Positions 42,881 to 53,678 are shown, counted from the first letter of the stretch. The stretch is 64,000 bases of DNA from Agarophyton chilense (GCA_030374765.1 JARGXX010000004.1:310001-374000), one strand, 5' to 3'. Numbers and translations: made by a program. The notes: generated by a model from the sequence alone, not told the origin.

Positions 42881-44734
42881 GAAATGATTTAGATGCGTAC
42901 TGTTATTTACGATTTTTAATTCTGTTTCTTAAAGTGACATTCGCTTGAATATTCAGTGTTTTCTGAAAATTACACATGGCGGTTTGGTTAACTTTTACTG
43001 CTATGACGTTTGCCTCGTTTGACTGGTTTGCCTGTTGACAGGTGACATCACGGCCTGCGTCCTCGGGCCCCGGACATCAAAATGCGGATGAAGCATTATG
43101 GATGATTGACAGTTTCTTGTCTCCTCTCCAACAGACTCTCTGCAGCAGACGCCTACTGTCGTCCAACACCAATGTTCGCCAGCGCAGCTTGAGCAGTCTA
43201 AACATTCAGATTTCTGGTAACGGCCGGCGCCTCACTCGAGTGAATGCAAGAGAAAGATGATCTGGAATAAAAGCGTCTTTTTGTTTTCTACAAGACTTTT
43301 ACGGAAGTTTTCTTGATTATCTGAAATATACCTCTTGCTCCACACCGGTTGTAGTGCTGTAGAGCGTCGTGAGACATTTATTCAATTATGTGGTGCAGTT
43401 TGCTCTTCGGCGCTATTCTTCGGCGTGCAAATGAGAAATAATACTTAAAACATTATTTGTTTCAAAACACATCTTGAGAGATGCTTCGATCTTTCTAAAA
43501 GTTTATGTTAGGAGCGCAAAATTCACTATCTTTCCTTTCATTCCCCTTTTTAATGCCGCAGCGGCACCCAGCTTTTTTACCATGTCTTTAGCATTTTTGC
43601 CTATTTCTCAGCATCTTTGTTCATCGCCTTGAATAATTGCCCAAAGCCTAGATTTGGTTTCCGTAACCAAGCATTCTTCTCGTCTTTCAGCGTTTTTGCA
43701 ATTTTTCTAGGTCTTTTTACATCCCACAGCGTCTTTGCCAATCTCTTAGCATCTTGGGCTTCTGCAGTGGCGCAGAATAGACAATTGTGGTGATGTTTTT
43801 ATCTTAGTGAAGGATGGAACCAAAAAAAGCATCAAACAGCAAAGCGATGGCGGCAAGCCACAATCACATCTCAGAAAGTTATGGGATTGAAAAGGTTATA
43901 TGCGTAGACAGCTTTGTTATCAATTGCAAAATTTCTGGACCAGGGCGCTTTTATGAAATGTCAAGCGCCAAAAAAGCGACTGAATCGATGTTTGGTATTA
44001 GCAGCGACTCTTTTTAGACGCGCAGTTGGCAAAATATCACGCAAAGCGCTCGGGGCATAATAACGGGATATAACTCCTAGCAAAATCCTTCTTCTTGGAT
44101 TCCGCGCATTACAACGGCGACTTGTCTGAAAGCGAATACAATAATGCTAAATATCGTTTGCAAGTGGTGCTTGGAGCATCTAAGTTTTGCATTGACAAAA
44201 ATCAGACCTGGTAAACGTAGAAAAAGCCTTCATGCGGCGGAGTTCTTCGTTCCCAACGACACAAAAATTACCGGTATTCGTGAAAAGACCTTTGTTTGTC
44301 GTTTTCTATCACAAATAGAGTATCAAGGATCACCGATATTCCCGTTGCGTGGATCGTGAAAAAAGATATGACTAAGAAAGATGTGTCATTCAAAGCGATA
44401 GTTACCTGTCAACGGTTGCTTTTAAACGTACACGGCGGCTTTACATTCTCCAAAATTCAACATCCAGCGTTCAATGCAAACAACATTGAGTGACTAGCGA
44501 CGCAAATTGATGAAATATGAAAAATACGATAAAGTACGGGCAATAGTGTCGACCATTGTGTTATGATCGATGGTAAGCGTCGCGGAAATAGTCGATATCG
44601 AAGAACAACAGGAGATGAGACTCTGCGTTGCAGCATTATTGCCTGTGGTGGAGATGACGAATAAAAGCTGTACGTTTCTGAAGTTCTCCTTCTTCACGAC
44701 TTCAAATCTATTAAATGAAGCACCACGACTTCTA
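42881..44734. other. decayed AT-rich stretch, no supportable gene
   Basis: Short frames only. Around 43560-43770 a degenerate motif recurs (variants of CAGCATCTTTG / TAGCATTTTTGCC / CAGCGTCTTTGCCAAT). On the minus strand it reads repeated DAKRLAKTL-like heptads with stops. The plus pieces 43814-44017 and 44144-44359 show no known motif. It is likely old transposable-element DNA next to the copia fragment. Confidence 0.45.
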
Positions 44735-45560
44735 GTTACGAACGATCTATTTCTCTGCGAGCACGTCCTGGATACCAGTCAAGATCACTTGTCGTCGAGC
44801 TGCCTGTTATTTGCTTTTTCTGATACCGTCGGCAATATTCTCCGAGCTTCTAACTAAATCTATGTTGGAGATAACCTTTTCTTTGAAATCTTCTCTGGCA
44901 GTATCGATTTCAAGCATCGTATTCTTTTTTGATGTACGTGATCCTTTGGATATAACCTCAAAAGCGATATTCTGTCAGTGAAAAAGTAAACTGGGACCGT
45001 TTGTCCCACGATACGGCTGAGGTCATTATCCAATGTTGCTGCAACATCAAAGAGGTCACTAAAAGCATTCATCTCACCCGCCATAGCTGAGCGAGTAACT
45101 ATTTTAAATTTGAAGGACTTGAAATGGATGGGGGCTAACTTTTCAGTATCATCACTTAAGAAACAGACGTGGCCTAGATGCGAAGACATGTCACGGTTAT
45201 TGGCTTAAGACGAGTCTGAAAAGCCAGCAATTTCCATATAGTTTAGCTGGAGTGGGGAAATAAGAAGAGAGACGAGGTTCGATTTGGCGTACCGAACAGC
45301 TCGGTTCAGCTGATTGATAATCTTCAAGCGCATTTTTCTTTGCTTGCGAGCTCGGCTAGTGCTGAAATATCGTTCAAGGTCAGAGGACGTGTGCACTCGA
45401 ATGTCAGAAATCGATTAAAGAACAATGCTGCAGGTACGAAAAGCAGTTTAATATATGGTGGGAACCAATTACTGCGGTTGCAAAAGGGCATTCTAGCAAA
45501 ACAGAGAAATGCTGTTGGAGAGAAAGTCATTGTGCATTGTTCTGGAGCCCGTTGTTGACA
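44735..45560 (-). pseudogene. Ty1/copia reverse transcriptase end and RNase H, fragment
   Basis: Reading the minus strand, LNRAVRYAKSN ... YMEIAGFSDSS, a stop, then RDMSSHLGHVCFLSDDTEKL, FKFKIVTRSAMAGEMNAFSD, and the tail NIADGIRKSK follow the usual copia RNase H order (SDAsFan.d..SQlG, kS.ks.RVtRS..agE.-.AF.D, NiADglTK). Stops and frame changes are present. It is not the missing 3' part of the copia relic at 1-3290 in any way I can show, since it is 45 kb away and has no LTR beside it. Confidence 0.75.
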
Positions 45561-46273
45561 TTTTCAATAGTATAGACGTGGTATCTGAGGTTGGCGGTGT
45601 ATAAAATGTAGAGTCTAGTGGTCTTGGATTGGGAAACTCTGAATTGGAGACGGAGGGAGACGAAAACTAGTCCATGCTGCCGCAAGACATTGACAACATT
45701 CTAGATGCTTGACTTCATGGTTTCGGAATCGCAAGTACAACAGCGAGACCGTAAATTACCGGTAAATTACCTGTATATATAAAAGTATGCATGCAATACA
45801 GGTCGATTTGGTAAATTGCGCATCTATCCGATGGCTAGCATCTTCATTACCTAGACTGCAGATCGAAGAATGGCATAAGTTGACAAGCATTTTTTCTCCC
45901 CAAACCATCATCTCGACAGAGCAGAAACGGAGCGTCGAAAAGGGTCTCTGAGCTCCATTGGGCAGAGGAGCAGCTTTATACTGGCATTGCCTAAATTATT
46001 CAGCTCAGCTAGCGGGGTTGTATACTCAAGCCTGCTACGAAGAAGAAATCCTCTGTAACCAATCAAATCTGCAGTCCACACGCTCTAGTCATGTTTTGAA
46101 AACGAACAAATCTAGAGAGCTCATGGTGGAGAAAAAGGGTTTCAAGCGAATGTGAAATTCTCATCAGTCGGATGAGCATGTTGTGATCATGAGTACCAAG
46201 CAGCGAAATCGTGGAAAAAAAAACAGTGAGATTGTGTCCCCATGATGTCGACTCTTTACTATAAGGCATATTT
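45561..46273. other. intergenic, nothing recognised
   Basis: This stretch separates repeat-rich DNA from the host gene block. No frame with a motif, RNA gene or repeat is visible. Confidence 0.5.
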
Positions 46274-47356
46274 TCACTTCCAGCACAATGCTCGACGGGC
46301 TCGTTGCTCCACCCTTCTTTGCCTATCAGACTTTGATGGTTTGTTGATGGCAGATGATCTCTCATCACCGATAGAGCGAGCTCTGACTCGTCGTTCTGCA
46401 CGCAATGACCGAGCTGAAATGGAATTTGCGTTGATATGGTGCCGACCACGAACTGTAGGAGCGCTAGGTTTCTGACGACGGAAAACTTCAATTTGGACCC
46501 ATTCACCATCACTGGTTTCTTGAGCTTCGTCATGCTCCTCTTCGCTTTGGGTCTCATCGGTTTGTTCCCATTCACTGTCAAGATTGAAAGAACGGTCTGC
46601 TTGTTCACTGGCCGTGGAAGCAGATGCTTCTGAAACGTTTCCAGTTGGTGCTTGATCAGAAGAACACGAATGTAGGTCGGTGGAGGCGTTCTCAGTAGTG
46701 GCTTCAGTAGCGGTGTCAGTAGTATATGCCCTAGTGACTTTGGATGTTGTGAGAGCATCTATACTGCTCTGCTGGGCGCGTTCAAATCTTGACGACAACC
46801 ACGAAGCAGCAACCACGTCGGAGCGCTGCATGGACGCCGACAAATCATGTACATGCTGTTTGATACCATTCTCAGAGGCTATTACATGTAGTCGACGAGT
46901 GCCAATGAGAAATCGAGTGCTCAACTCATCTGGGCCCCGCAGCCACATATATGAGCGCCGCTGCGAATCGCGGTGAGAGACGCGAGCACGGACAAAAGGA
47001 GCCACCAAATTCTGAGCAGAGCATTGAGCTCGAACACATCCGGACGCAACGACGTTTTCCACGAGCTCGCGGATGGCTTGGATGCGATGTACAGATGATA
47101 GGGGCTCGAGGCGCGCGCGAATGCGATGTGGGGAGCGATGCGCAGTGGAGGCAAGGTAATGAGTAAGCGAGCGATACGGGATGCCTCGAGCGCGAAGAAG
47201 AGAGAACTCTAAGTGCGGGTAGACGAGGGCGGGGGGTTGCAGTTGCACGGCATCACGAAAGACGAGGGTGAAATGCACGACGACCTGCAGGTGGGGGCTC
47301 ACGGAATCCGGAAGGGACGCGTAAGGACAAGGTTGCGAACCGTCGAGGGCGGCCAT
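46274..47356 (-). CDS. orphan protein with acidic Ser/Glu-rich middle
   Basis: The first ATG of the frame is at 47356 (MAALDGSQPCPYASLPDSV), giving 360 residues; upstream only non-ATG codons precede. Residues 1-190 look globular (LVVHFTLVFRD-type strands, RELVENVVASGC, LVAPFVRARVSHRD, STRFLIGTRRLHVIASENG). Residues 200-300 are Thr/Ser/Glu/Asp-rich and probably disordered (DETQSEEEHDEAQETSD). The C-terminus is Arg-rich (LRAERRVRARS, SDRQRRVEQRARRA). No family is recognised. It is divergent from the Sel1 gene, with about 300 bp between the start codons that may act as a shared promoter. Length and composition make it a likely real gene. Confidence 0.55.
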   Translation of the reverse strand: MAALDGSQPCPYASLPDSVSPHLQVVVHFTLVFRDAVQLQPPALVYPHLEFSLLRARGIPYRSLTHYLASTAHRSPHRIRARLEPLSSVHRIQAIRELVENVVASGCVRAQCSAQNLVAPFVRARVSHRDSQRRSYMWLRGPDELSTRFLIGTRRLHVIASENGIKQHVHDLSASMQRSDVVAASWLSSRFERAQQSSIDALTTSKVTRAYTTDTATEATTENASTDLHSCSSDQAPTGNVSEASASTASEQADRSFNLDSEWEQTDETQSEEEHDEAQETSDGEWVQIEVFRRQKPSAPTVRGRHHINANSISARSLRAERRVRARSIGDERSSAINKPSKSDRQRRVEQRARRALCWK

Positions 47357-47657
47357 CAATGGTGCAAATATTGTGTGGTGACGAAGAGAGAGCCGAAAAA
47401 GAGGGAGCGAGGCTTGAGAAAAGACTTGGCACGCTGTTGGACTGGAATGCACACTGTTTGGTTTAGATTTGGCGCCTTTTTTTTGGGATCAACGCGAATG
47501 GCAAGCGACGCCTCGACGGATAACCTACATACAAGCGCGCCAAAACGGGTAGCAATCGTGTACGTTTGTAGTAGGGTCACAGCCAAGCTTGACGCGCTCC
47601 GCATACACCAAGTGTAGGAGGTTGCTACCAGGGACACATGCGGGCGCGTGTTCCGTT
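47357..47657. promoter_or_regulatory. divergent intergenic region between orphan gene and Sel1 gene
   Basis: About 300 bp between two divergent start codons. No TATA box is obvious. It probably holds both promoters, inferred from layout only. Confidence 0.35.
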
Positions 47658-49277
47658 ATGCCTACGTATCCCTCCCCCCACTTGTGCTACTCACGCTTCT
47701 CTAACAGCGCGCCGCATCGTGTCAGCATGCCGTCCAAGCGAAGCTACCAACCTGTCCGCCAAAGTCGCCCAGATAGAGCCAAAACCAAGTCGGAAACCGT
47801 GCTTGACCAAATCTCCCCACCAAAGCATGGCTTGCCTTACGCAACGCTTCCGCCTCGCTTTTCGATTCCCTCTCCCTCGCACCCGCTTTTTCCAACGTCC
47901 TTCGCTAAGCTGCTGCGCACCTTACCCATCCGTTTCACCCTCAACTTTGTGTGTGACTATCCAGCGCTTGGACTCGACTCAATTCTTCGCATGAATCTCA
48001 GCGAACCAATGATGATCAAGTTTGCTCGTCAGCTGGAGTATGGGCCCGTTGGTCGGAGGGGGTTTCGTATCGCCTCGCGCTACGTTGCGCTTGGCATTTT
48101 GCATCACGTCATTCTGCGATCTCCAGACAACATCGAAGCTCAATGTTTGAAGGGGGAACTACTGCTCTCTTTTTTACATTATGGTCGAAACGGTCTTTTT
48201 ATCCCGCGAACGGGACTAGAGGAGGCGTTGAATTGCTTCGAGACCGCTTCGGATGAACCCCTCGGTCTATTTCTTAAGGGTCGTCTCATGCTCACCATGG
48301 AAGCAATACACAAAGATACTTCAAAAGCAGCACTTGGCAAACAATTAGTGCTCAAAGCTGCCGATGACGGTTGCGCGCGCGCCTTGGTTTTTCTTGCCCA
48401 CCGATATGAATACCCACAACTGGACCGCGCTGTGAGCTTTTCCTCCGATGTTCCAAAGGATCGCGATTCCCGCGAACGCTTCATTGTGGGTCTTTACGAA
48501 AAAGCTGCGGCAGCCGATGACCCTGATGCTCTCAACGACCTGGGCACATCCTATGCACAAGAATACGGTGGCCTAGACGCTGATTTTGATTCAGTTGTCA
48601 AGTACTATTTGCGTGCGATCATGGCGGGTTCTCTTCACGCGTTCGACAACCTTGGCACGCACTATGAAACAGGCATGGGTATGCGCTTCCCGGATAAAGT
48701 GGATTACGACTTGGCCTTGTTTTACTACAGGCAAGGCGCCAGAAAAGGCTGCCCCAAGTGTGCCTACAACATGGGCGCTGCGTATGAAGAAGGAATGGGC
48801 GATACATTGCCGAGGGACATCGGTCGAGCTGAGAAGTATTATTCGACTGCTCTGAAATTGAGTAGTGATTGTGGTGATCTGCAAACCATGGCTCGAACTG
48901 TCCGCGACTTGTGCGCTCTGTACGCGACAAAGATAAAGCTTGGGAACCCAAATGATGAAGAAACCCTGAGGTGTGACAAGAAACTTCGAAATATAATCCC
49001 TAGTGATGCTGGAGCTGATGAGCTCATGAATAAAGTCAACCGAGGAATGTCTCAGATCATACGGAAGAGATCTACCAGTGTTCTCACAAAGTTGGTTGGG
49101 GAGGAAAATGCTCGTCTTCTCGCCAAGAGAGTGAGGTCAGTCTGGAAGAACAACGACAATATGCCAGAGGAAGAAAGAGACGCTATTATCCAGCATTTGA
49201 CTGGAGGAGAACCTGTTGACCAGAGAACACCTCCTCGGAAAAAGCGCGCTACTGGGAAGCGAAAAGCTAAAAGTTGA
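47658..49277 (+). CDS. Sel1-repeat (TPR-like) protein
   Basis: The protein is 539 residues from ATG 47658; an in-frame ATG at 47727 is the alternative start. The middle and second half carry Sel1-like helical repeats with the A-x-x-x-LG-x-x-Y/A-x-x-G pattern: DPDALNDLGTSYAQEYGGLD, HAFDNLGTHYETGMGM, CPKCAYNMGAAYEEGMGD. Such solenoids are scaffolds for protein complexes (for example ER-associated degradation or signalling). No catalytic domain is seen. The C-terminus is basic (RTPPRKKRATGKRKAKS) and could be a nuclear signal. The Arg/Ser/Pro-rich N-terminus could be a targeting sequence if the upstream ATG is used. Convergent with the asparaginase gene, 288 bp away. Confidence 0.85.
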   Translation: MPTYPSPHLCYSRFSNSAPHRVSMPSKRSYQPVRQSRPDRAKTKSETVLDQISPPKHGLPYATLPPRFSIPSPSHPLFPTSFAKLLRTLPIRFTLNFVCDYPALGLDSILRMNLSEPMMIKFARQLEYGPVGRRGFRIASRYVALGILHHVILRSPDNIEAQCLKGELLLSFLHYGRNGLFIPRTGLEEALNCFETASDEPLGLFLKGRLMLTMEAIHKDTSKAALGKQLVLKAADDGCARALVFLAHRYEYPQLDRAVSFSSDVPKDRDSRERFIVGLYEKAAAADDPDALNDLGTSYAQEYGGLDADFDSVVKYYLRAIMAGSLHAFDNLGTHYETGMGMRFPDKVDYDLALFYYRQGARKGCPKCAYNMGAAYEEGMGDTLPRDIGRAEKYYSTALKLSSDCGDLQTMARTVRDLCALYATKIKLGNPNDEETLRCDKKLRNIIPSDAGADELMNKVNRGMSQIIRKRSTSVLTKLVGEENARLLAKRVRSVWKNNDNMPEEERDAIIQHLTGGEPVDQRTPPRKKRATGKRKAKS

Positions 49278-49565
49278 CTCTATGCCGTGTGACACCTGAA
49301 CCACGCGAATATGTTTGGAATGGAAGACACTCTTGTACGATAATTCATAGAACTAAGATGTAGAATGGTGCAAGAAAACTGCGTTCTCCGATATTGAACA
49401 AGTGGATTAACATTGTCAGTGGTTTTAGCTGGAATCTGCCCTTTGACGAAGTACATCTACAGGAGAGGCGACGAGGACCTCGTTTGGGGTGGGGGAGGTG
49501 AAAATCACTGGAATTACATACAGGAAGTACATGTATTGCTTACAACACCTACTTCTGGGTAGTTT

Positions 49566-51071
49566 CTAGAGTTCTCCTGCCAAAGGATAACTCAGGTGCA
49601 AATCTGGATGCGCTAAGCAAAGCATCATTTTCACCACTGCAGCCTCAGTGGTCATGCGCTTGGTGCTTGTCGCACCCAATGCACCGGCGGCGCTACTGTT
49701 GTACAGGTTGGGGTTGAGAGGACCTGTCGCACATTGCGTTGACAAATAAATCTTCAAACCAAGCTTTTGCTGCGAGCGAAGCCAGCCCATCCATCCGGCA
49801 CCCCGATGATCTGGAACGTTGCCTACGCCGAAGCTTTCAATCACGGCACCCCTTACACCCCGGCTGTACAAATCACCGTAGGAAACCTTGGGATTTGCAC
49901 CGGGCACGACAGGTATTCTAATTACGTTTGGATCAAGCTTGATGCGAGGCCGGTACACGCCGGGGTCTTTCCACAGAGCGAACTGATTCCATTCGATGTC
50001 CACGCCCAGGACTGCCAGCGGGGGGTGTGTTGGTGACGTAAACGCACGGTACGCGGAGGAGGAGTACTTCATGGTACGATTTGCTCTTAAGAGCAAACCG
50101 CCAAAACAAACAGCAAACTCCTGGAGTTTTGGCCGGCATGCGACCGTGACGGCATCGATAAGGTTTTGGCGAGCATCGGATCGAGGCATCAACATTGGTC
50201 TTTGGCTCCCGGTAAGCACAACAGGCTTGCGGAACCCAGCGAGCATGAGGGAAAGCGCTGCACCCGTGTATGACATGGTATCTGTGCCGTGAATAATAAC
50301 GAATCCATCGTAGTTATCACGGTGTTTGTCCAAGAGTTTTGCAATCTTTATCCAGTGGTCGGGGCCCATGCGAGTGCTGTCAAGATTCATTGGGGTGGAG
50401 ACGTTAAGACTGGCAATCTCATTGAGCTCGGGAAAGGCCTCTTGAAGGTCTGCCAGAAACGATGAGGGTTTCAGCGTAGTTGACCGCTGTGTGGTAGACT
50501 GTTGCATACCAAAAGTTCCTCCGCAATGAATGATGAGAACGCGAGGCAACGGGGGGCTTGCATATGACGTTATCGTAACCATCTCTTTTAGTGGTGTGTC
50601 AGCGTTGGAAAGACCTTCTACAAGAGGGATATTTTGCGAGAAATGGTGTGGCGAGGCGCCGGGTAACACTTGTGACGAGTCCAAGACGCGACCAATTTGT
50701 TGGGAAGTATGAACGGCAGAGATGTGAGGAGATGTCGGAGGGGCTCGGTTGGAAGAATGTTCTGCTACACACCGTTTGACATCGTTAACGGGGTTTGTCT
50801 CTATATGCGTTATTGCCGGCGTGGAACTGAGGTCCAAGAACGTGGACGGACTGGGCTGAAATGACGAAGTGGACGGGGGTGTGTTCGGCGGCCGAATGTG
50901 ATCTGGGGCATGGTACCAATTTGAGTTGGAACCGTTCGCGACGCCGTTTGAACCGTGAGATGTGTGTCGCGCTGTTGCGGCAGGAACAGACCGTAAAACA
51001 GGCTGAGTGGAACGTGAGGCGAATGGAGTGGCTTTGAGTGGAAGGAAGGAGGTGATGAAGGCGGAAGGCAT
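49566..51071 (-). CDS. L-asparaginase, type I-like
   Basis: The protein is 501 residues from ATG 51071 and hydrolyses asparagine to aspartate and ammonia. Bacterial-type asparaginase motifs are present: IIHCGGTFGMQ with the first catalytic Thr (about 184-189) and IIHGTDTMSYT with the second Thr-Asp pair (about 261-265). VLTGSQRPMLMPRSDARQNL resembles the type I (cytosolic) form. The catalytic part is about 320 residues, as in the family. The first 170 residues are an extra Ser/Pro/Thr-rich extension that begins like a targeting peptide (MPSAFITSFLPLKATPFASR) and then looks disordered. Organelle import is possible but not shown. Confidence 0.92.
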   Translation of the reverse strand: MPSAFITSFLPLKATPFASRSTQPVLRSVPAATARHTSHGSNGVANGSNSNWYHAPDHIRPPNTPPSTSSFQPSPSTFLDLSSTPAITHIETNPVNDVKRCVAEHSSNRAPPTSPHISAVHTSQQIGRVLDSSQVLPGASPHHFSQNIPLVEGLSNADTPLKEMVTITSYASPPLPRVLIIHCGGTFGMQQSTTQRSTTLKPSSFLADLQEAFPELNEIASLNVSTPMNLDSTRMGPDHWIKIAKLLDKHRDNYDGFVIIHGTDTMSYTGAALSLMLAGFRKPVVLTGSQRPMLMPRSDARQNLIDAVTVACRPKLQEFAVCFGGLLLRANRTMKYSSSAYRAFTSPTHPPLAVLGVDIEWNQFALWKDPGVYRPRIKLDPNVIRIPVVPGANPKVSYGDLYSRGVRGAVIESFGVGNVPDHRGAGWMGWLRSQQKLGLKIYLSTQCATGPLNPNLYNSSAAGALGATSTKRMTTEAAVVKMMLCLAHPDLHLSYPLAGEL

Positions 51072-52037
51072 GGTGGAAAAGGAGTGGGTGTTGTTCACTG
51101 AGGGGGGAAGCGTGATGCGGAATTGGATGGGCGCGGGGAAAAGAAAGAAAATTGGGGCGTCAACCAATGTAGGTAAGACCTATGACATGTATCTATGAGG
51201 TGGCGTGTACGGTGCACCGTGGAGCAATGGATGTAGAAGCGGCTGTGCGAAGGGGCAGGGCGACCGAGTTGTTCTTGGGGAACAGTATGCAGTTGCGCCT
51301 GGTGTTAGCTGGCGTTCACACAAATGGGCGACTATGTCGAAGACGTGTGAGTGTGAGGTGGTGGTTGGGCGCGCCAGGCTGGCGCCTCGGGCAACAGACA
51401 GCTCTCTCGAAGCTGGCGCTGTGGATGCGTCGAAACGACGGCTCTGCAAGCTACGAATGAATGAATGAATGAATGAATGAGAGGCGCATTCAAAGTGAAA
51501 TTTCTCCTCATCTCAACAGAGCAAAATTTGCAGCAGACCAGTGAGGAATGAGAGCGCGTTTTGTGCTGAAAACAACTCATGTTTCGAAAACGTGTGAGCG
51601 ACCGCAAGTGGTGCGCGCTTTGTTGGAGCCTCTAGTAGCTAGGCCATCAAGCACGTGCTTGGCTGTCTCACAACTAAACGCTACAAGGTTATAGCGAAAA
51701 GGGGTAACCCTTTTAGCAACGTATGGATAGTGGTCAATATGGGCATTGGTGTTACTTTTTAGTTAATGGCGAAGACATTCGAAGAGCCAAGTCGATACTT
51801 GCGGCCGTAATTCCAAACCAAATGGGTTAAGCAGCCAATTAAGAGCACGTCGCTCGGCTTGAAACAGCTGATATCGTGCACAGCGCCGTGCCACGAAAGA
51901 AGCGTGAGAGCGTATGAGAGCGTATGAGAGCGTCTGTCTCAAAGCAATACAAACCAAGGGAAGCAAGGGCGAAGCTGAAAGCACACGACGGCGTGTCGCA
52001 GCTAAAGCACAATGCCAATAGTTGAGAAAACGCTAAC
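51072..52037. other. intergenic with two microsatellite-like tracts
   Basis: No gene is supportable. A GAAT run (about 6.5 units) lies at 51454-51480, and GAGAGCGTAT-type 10-bp units repeat three times around 51903-51932. The left part should contain the asparaginase promoter. Confidence 0.5.
51454..51480. repeat. (GAAT)n microsatellite
   Basis: Uninterrupted GAAT/AATG units, about six and a half copies. Confidence 0.9.
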
Positions 52038-52466
52038 TCAGTCATGTTGCCGAGGCTCGTCGGAAAGCTGATCCGCAGCCTCTTGACTCTGACTGGCGAG
52101 CAACAAAATGTCCACAGCATCCGACATTTGACTCAGCTGCAGGGGGGGAATATGCACCACATCCTTCTTTTCGAGAGCAAAGTCACCAGCGGGGGGACAT
52201 GGAGAAGCGGCAGCACACACAGCTTGCTCGGAGTTGCCGGACGTATCGCGCAATATTCGATTCACAATGGTGTTTGCACTGGGACAAAGAAGACGACGTA
52301 AACGACGTTCCAACGCGCTTCCCGGCGTGAAATGCGTCCAGTGACGCGCGCGTTTACGAGAAATGCGACGCGCTCGCCGACGCGGCGGCGGAGAACGCAT
52401 TGCGAAGCGACTGAGCGTTGTAGGCGAGCTGGCGTGCCGGCTGGCCGCGCCTTGTGTGAGACGCAT
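52038..52466 (-). CDS. orphan basic small protein
   Basis: 142 residues from the first ATG at 52466. The N-terminal half is strongly basic (SPPPRRRARRISRKRARHW), followed by predicted helices (LERRLRRLLCPSANTIVNRI) and a C-terminal acidic/Gln-rich helix (MSDAVDILLLASQSQEAADQ). A histone-fold-type small protein is conceivable but not recognisable. It may be a chance frame in GC-rich DNA; the length and lack of low-complexity repeats only mildly favour a gene. It is divergent from the small membrane frame at 52631. Confidence 0.35.
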   Translation of the reverse strand: MRLTQGAASRHASSPTTLSRFAMRSPPPRRRARRISRKRARHWTHFTPGSALERRLRRLLCPSANTIVNRILRDTSGNSEQAVCAAASPCPPAGDFALEKKDVVHIPPLQLSQMSDAVDILLLASQSQEAADQLSDEPRQHD

Positions 52467-52630
52467 GGCGTTTCGGAAGACGCGCGCTTTGGCGCCATTT
52501 CTAATTTGTGTTTGTGTTTCCACGCCTGACGACAGTGTGCCTTTTGCGCGCAAAATTAGATCAGCTTCCGAGCGTCGAACACCTTGACGAGCTGCTGAAC
52601 CGCCGGCGCTTTCGTTGCGGCGCCTTTGTC

Positions 52631-52852
52631 ATGTGGCACTTCCTTCTCTTCACTGTGCAACCGCTCGTGGTGCCGTCGCCCCCGCCCTCAGACGAGGTTA
52701 CGCAATCGCCCGCGGCGTGGGTTCCTCGCGTGATTGTCATCAGTGTGCTTGGCTTTACCGCCATCGTCTTTTCACTTACTGCCCTTGGCGTCGTGCTTGC
52801 TCGCCGCTACGACTGGCGCTTGCCGTGGCAACAGCCCATACTCGCCACCTGA
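52631..52852 (+). CDS. possible small single-pass membrane protein
   Basis: 73 residues from ATG 52631 (MWHFLLFTVQPLVVPSPPPS), a weakly hydrophobic start that could be a signal peptide. A strong membrane segment follows at residues 33-57 (VIVISVLGFTAIVFSLTALG) with a basic cytoplasmic side (ARRYDW). No family is recognised. The hydrophobic span bounded by charges suggests a real protein, but evidence is thin. Confidence 0.35.
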   Translation: MWHFLLFTVQPLVVPSPPPSDEVTQSPAAWVPRVIVISVLGFTAIVFSLTALGVVLARRYDWRLPWQQPILAT

Positions 52853-53075
52853 CGTGTCCACACTTTTTTGTTTCTCTCTTTACGTTTTCTCTCTCTCTCT
52901 CTCACACACACATATGTTACACCGCTTCGCAAGCAGAAAAGGGCCCTAACGTTTCACCGACGTTTGCCCCGCCGTTTCCTAAAGCTCTTCGGCGCCACTT
53001 TTGAAGTGCCTCGTGTACGCACTAACTTCATTCCCATCCAGATGCTGCAGCAGCAGACTTAGCCCCTCCCCCCCC

Positions 53076-53678
53076 CTACCTGCACGTCTTTTTCTCACGC
53101 ATCCGAACCACCTCCTCTAATGGCGGTCTTCCCGTCATTGCCAGCCGCTTGCTGGCCCAAAACTCGTAAGCCTTGTCCACAGCCCATCCAATGCCTGGCA
53201 CCTGTGTGATGGCGTACACCCATCCGAGCCCCACTGCTCCATACGCATGTCGAAACACGGGAACGCCCGTAACCACTTGCCCGTCTTTGGTGATGCCATG
53301 GATACTTCCCATTGCCTGTTCGTAACAGATCCCTTTATTCTCATCGGCTGCATAATCTGCCGATGAGATGTCAACAAAGTCGATTGTGTTGCCACGTTGT
53401 TCGGATCGTTTTCGAAGGAATTTCACTTCCTTCATACACAGACTGCACTCCCCATCGTAAAGAAGCCTCAGCTCTGCGTTGCTTTGCTTCGTGGACGCGT
53501 CAATCACATTGTTTGTTTTGTGTGTCGATTGAGTTGACGTCATGCGTGCTGCGCGATACCTTTTCGAAACGATGTATCCTGCACGCAACGAAACCGTTGG
53601 TTTCCTAACAGAATGCAAAAGTCGTGATGCAGCCAACGGCGACGCCACTGAGAATGCAGCGCGGCATATATTCATCAT
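53076..53678 (-). CDS. DCC-family (DUF393) thiol-disulfide oxidoreductase-like protein
   Basis: 200 residues from ATG 53678. After a 67-residue Arg/Ser/Ala-rich, acid-poor N-terminus typical of a mitochondrial or plastid targeting sequence comes RLLYDGECSLCMKEVKFLRK, with the family DGxCxxC motif at 75-81. The conserved FVDISSADY and GSIHGITKDGQVVTGVPVFR segments and a C-terminal helical part follow. DCC proteins are thioredoxin-like, with CxxC as the probable redox pair. Substrates are mostly unknown. Length fits the family (about 130 residues) plus a transit peptide. Confidence 0.88.
   Translation of the reverse strand: MMNICRAAFSVASPLAASRLLHSVRKPTVSLRAGYIVSKRYRAARMTSTQSTHKTNNVIDASTKQSNAELRLLYDGECSLCMKEVKFLRKRSEQRGNTIDFVDISSADYAADENKGICYEQAMGSIHGITKDGQVVTGVPVFRHAYGAVGLGWVYAITQVPGIGWAVDKAYEFWASKRLAMTGRPPLEEVVRMREKKTCR

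Noticed and set aside
51332..51607. Minus-strand frame with Ser/His repeats
   Set aside because: It includes translation of the GAAT microsatellite and has no other support.
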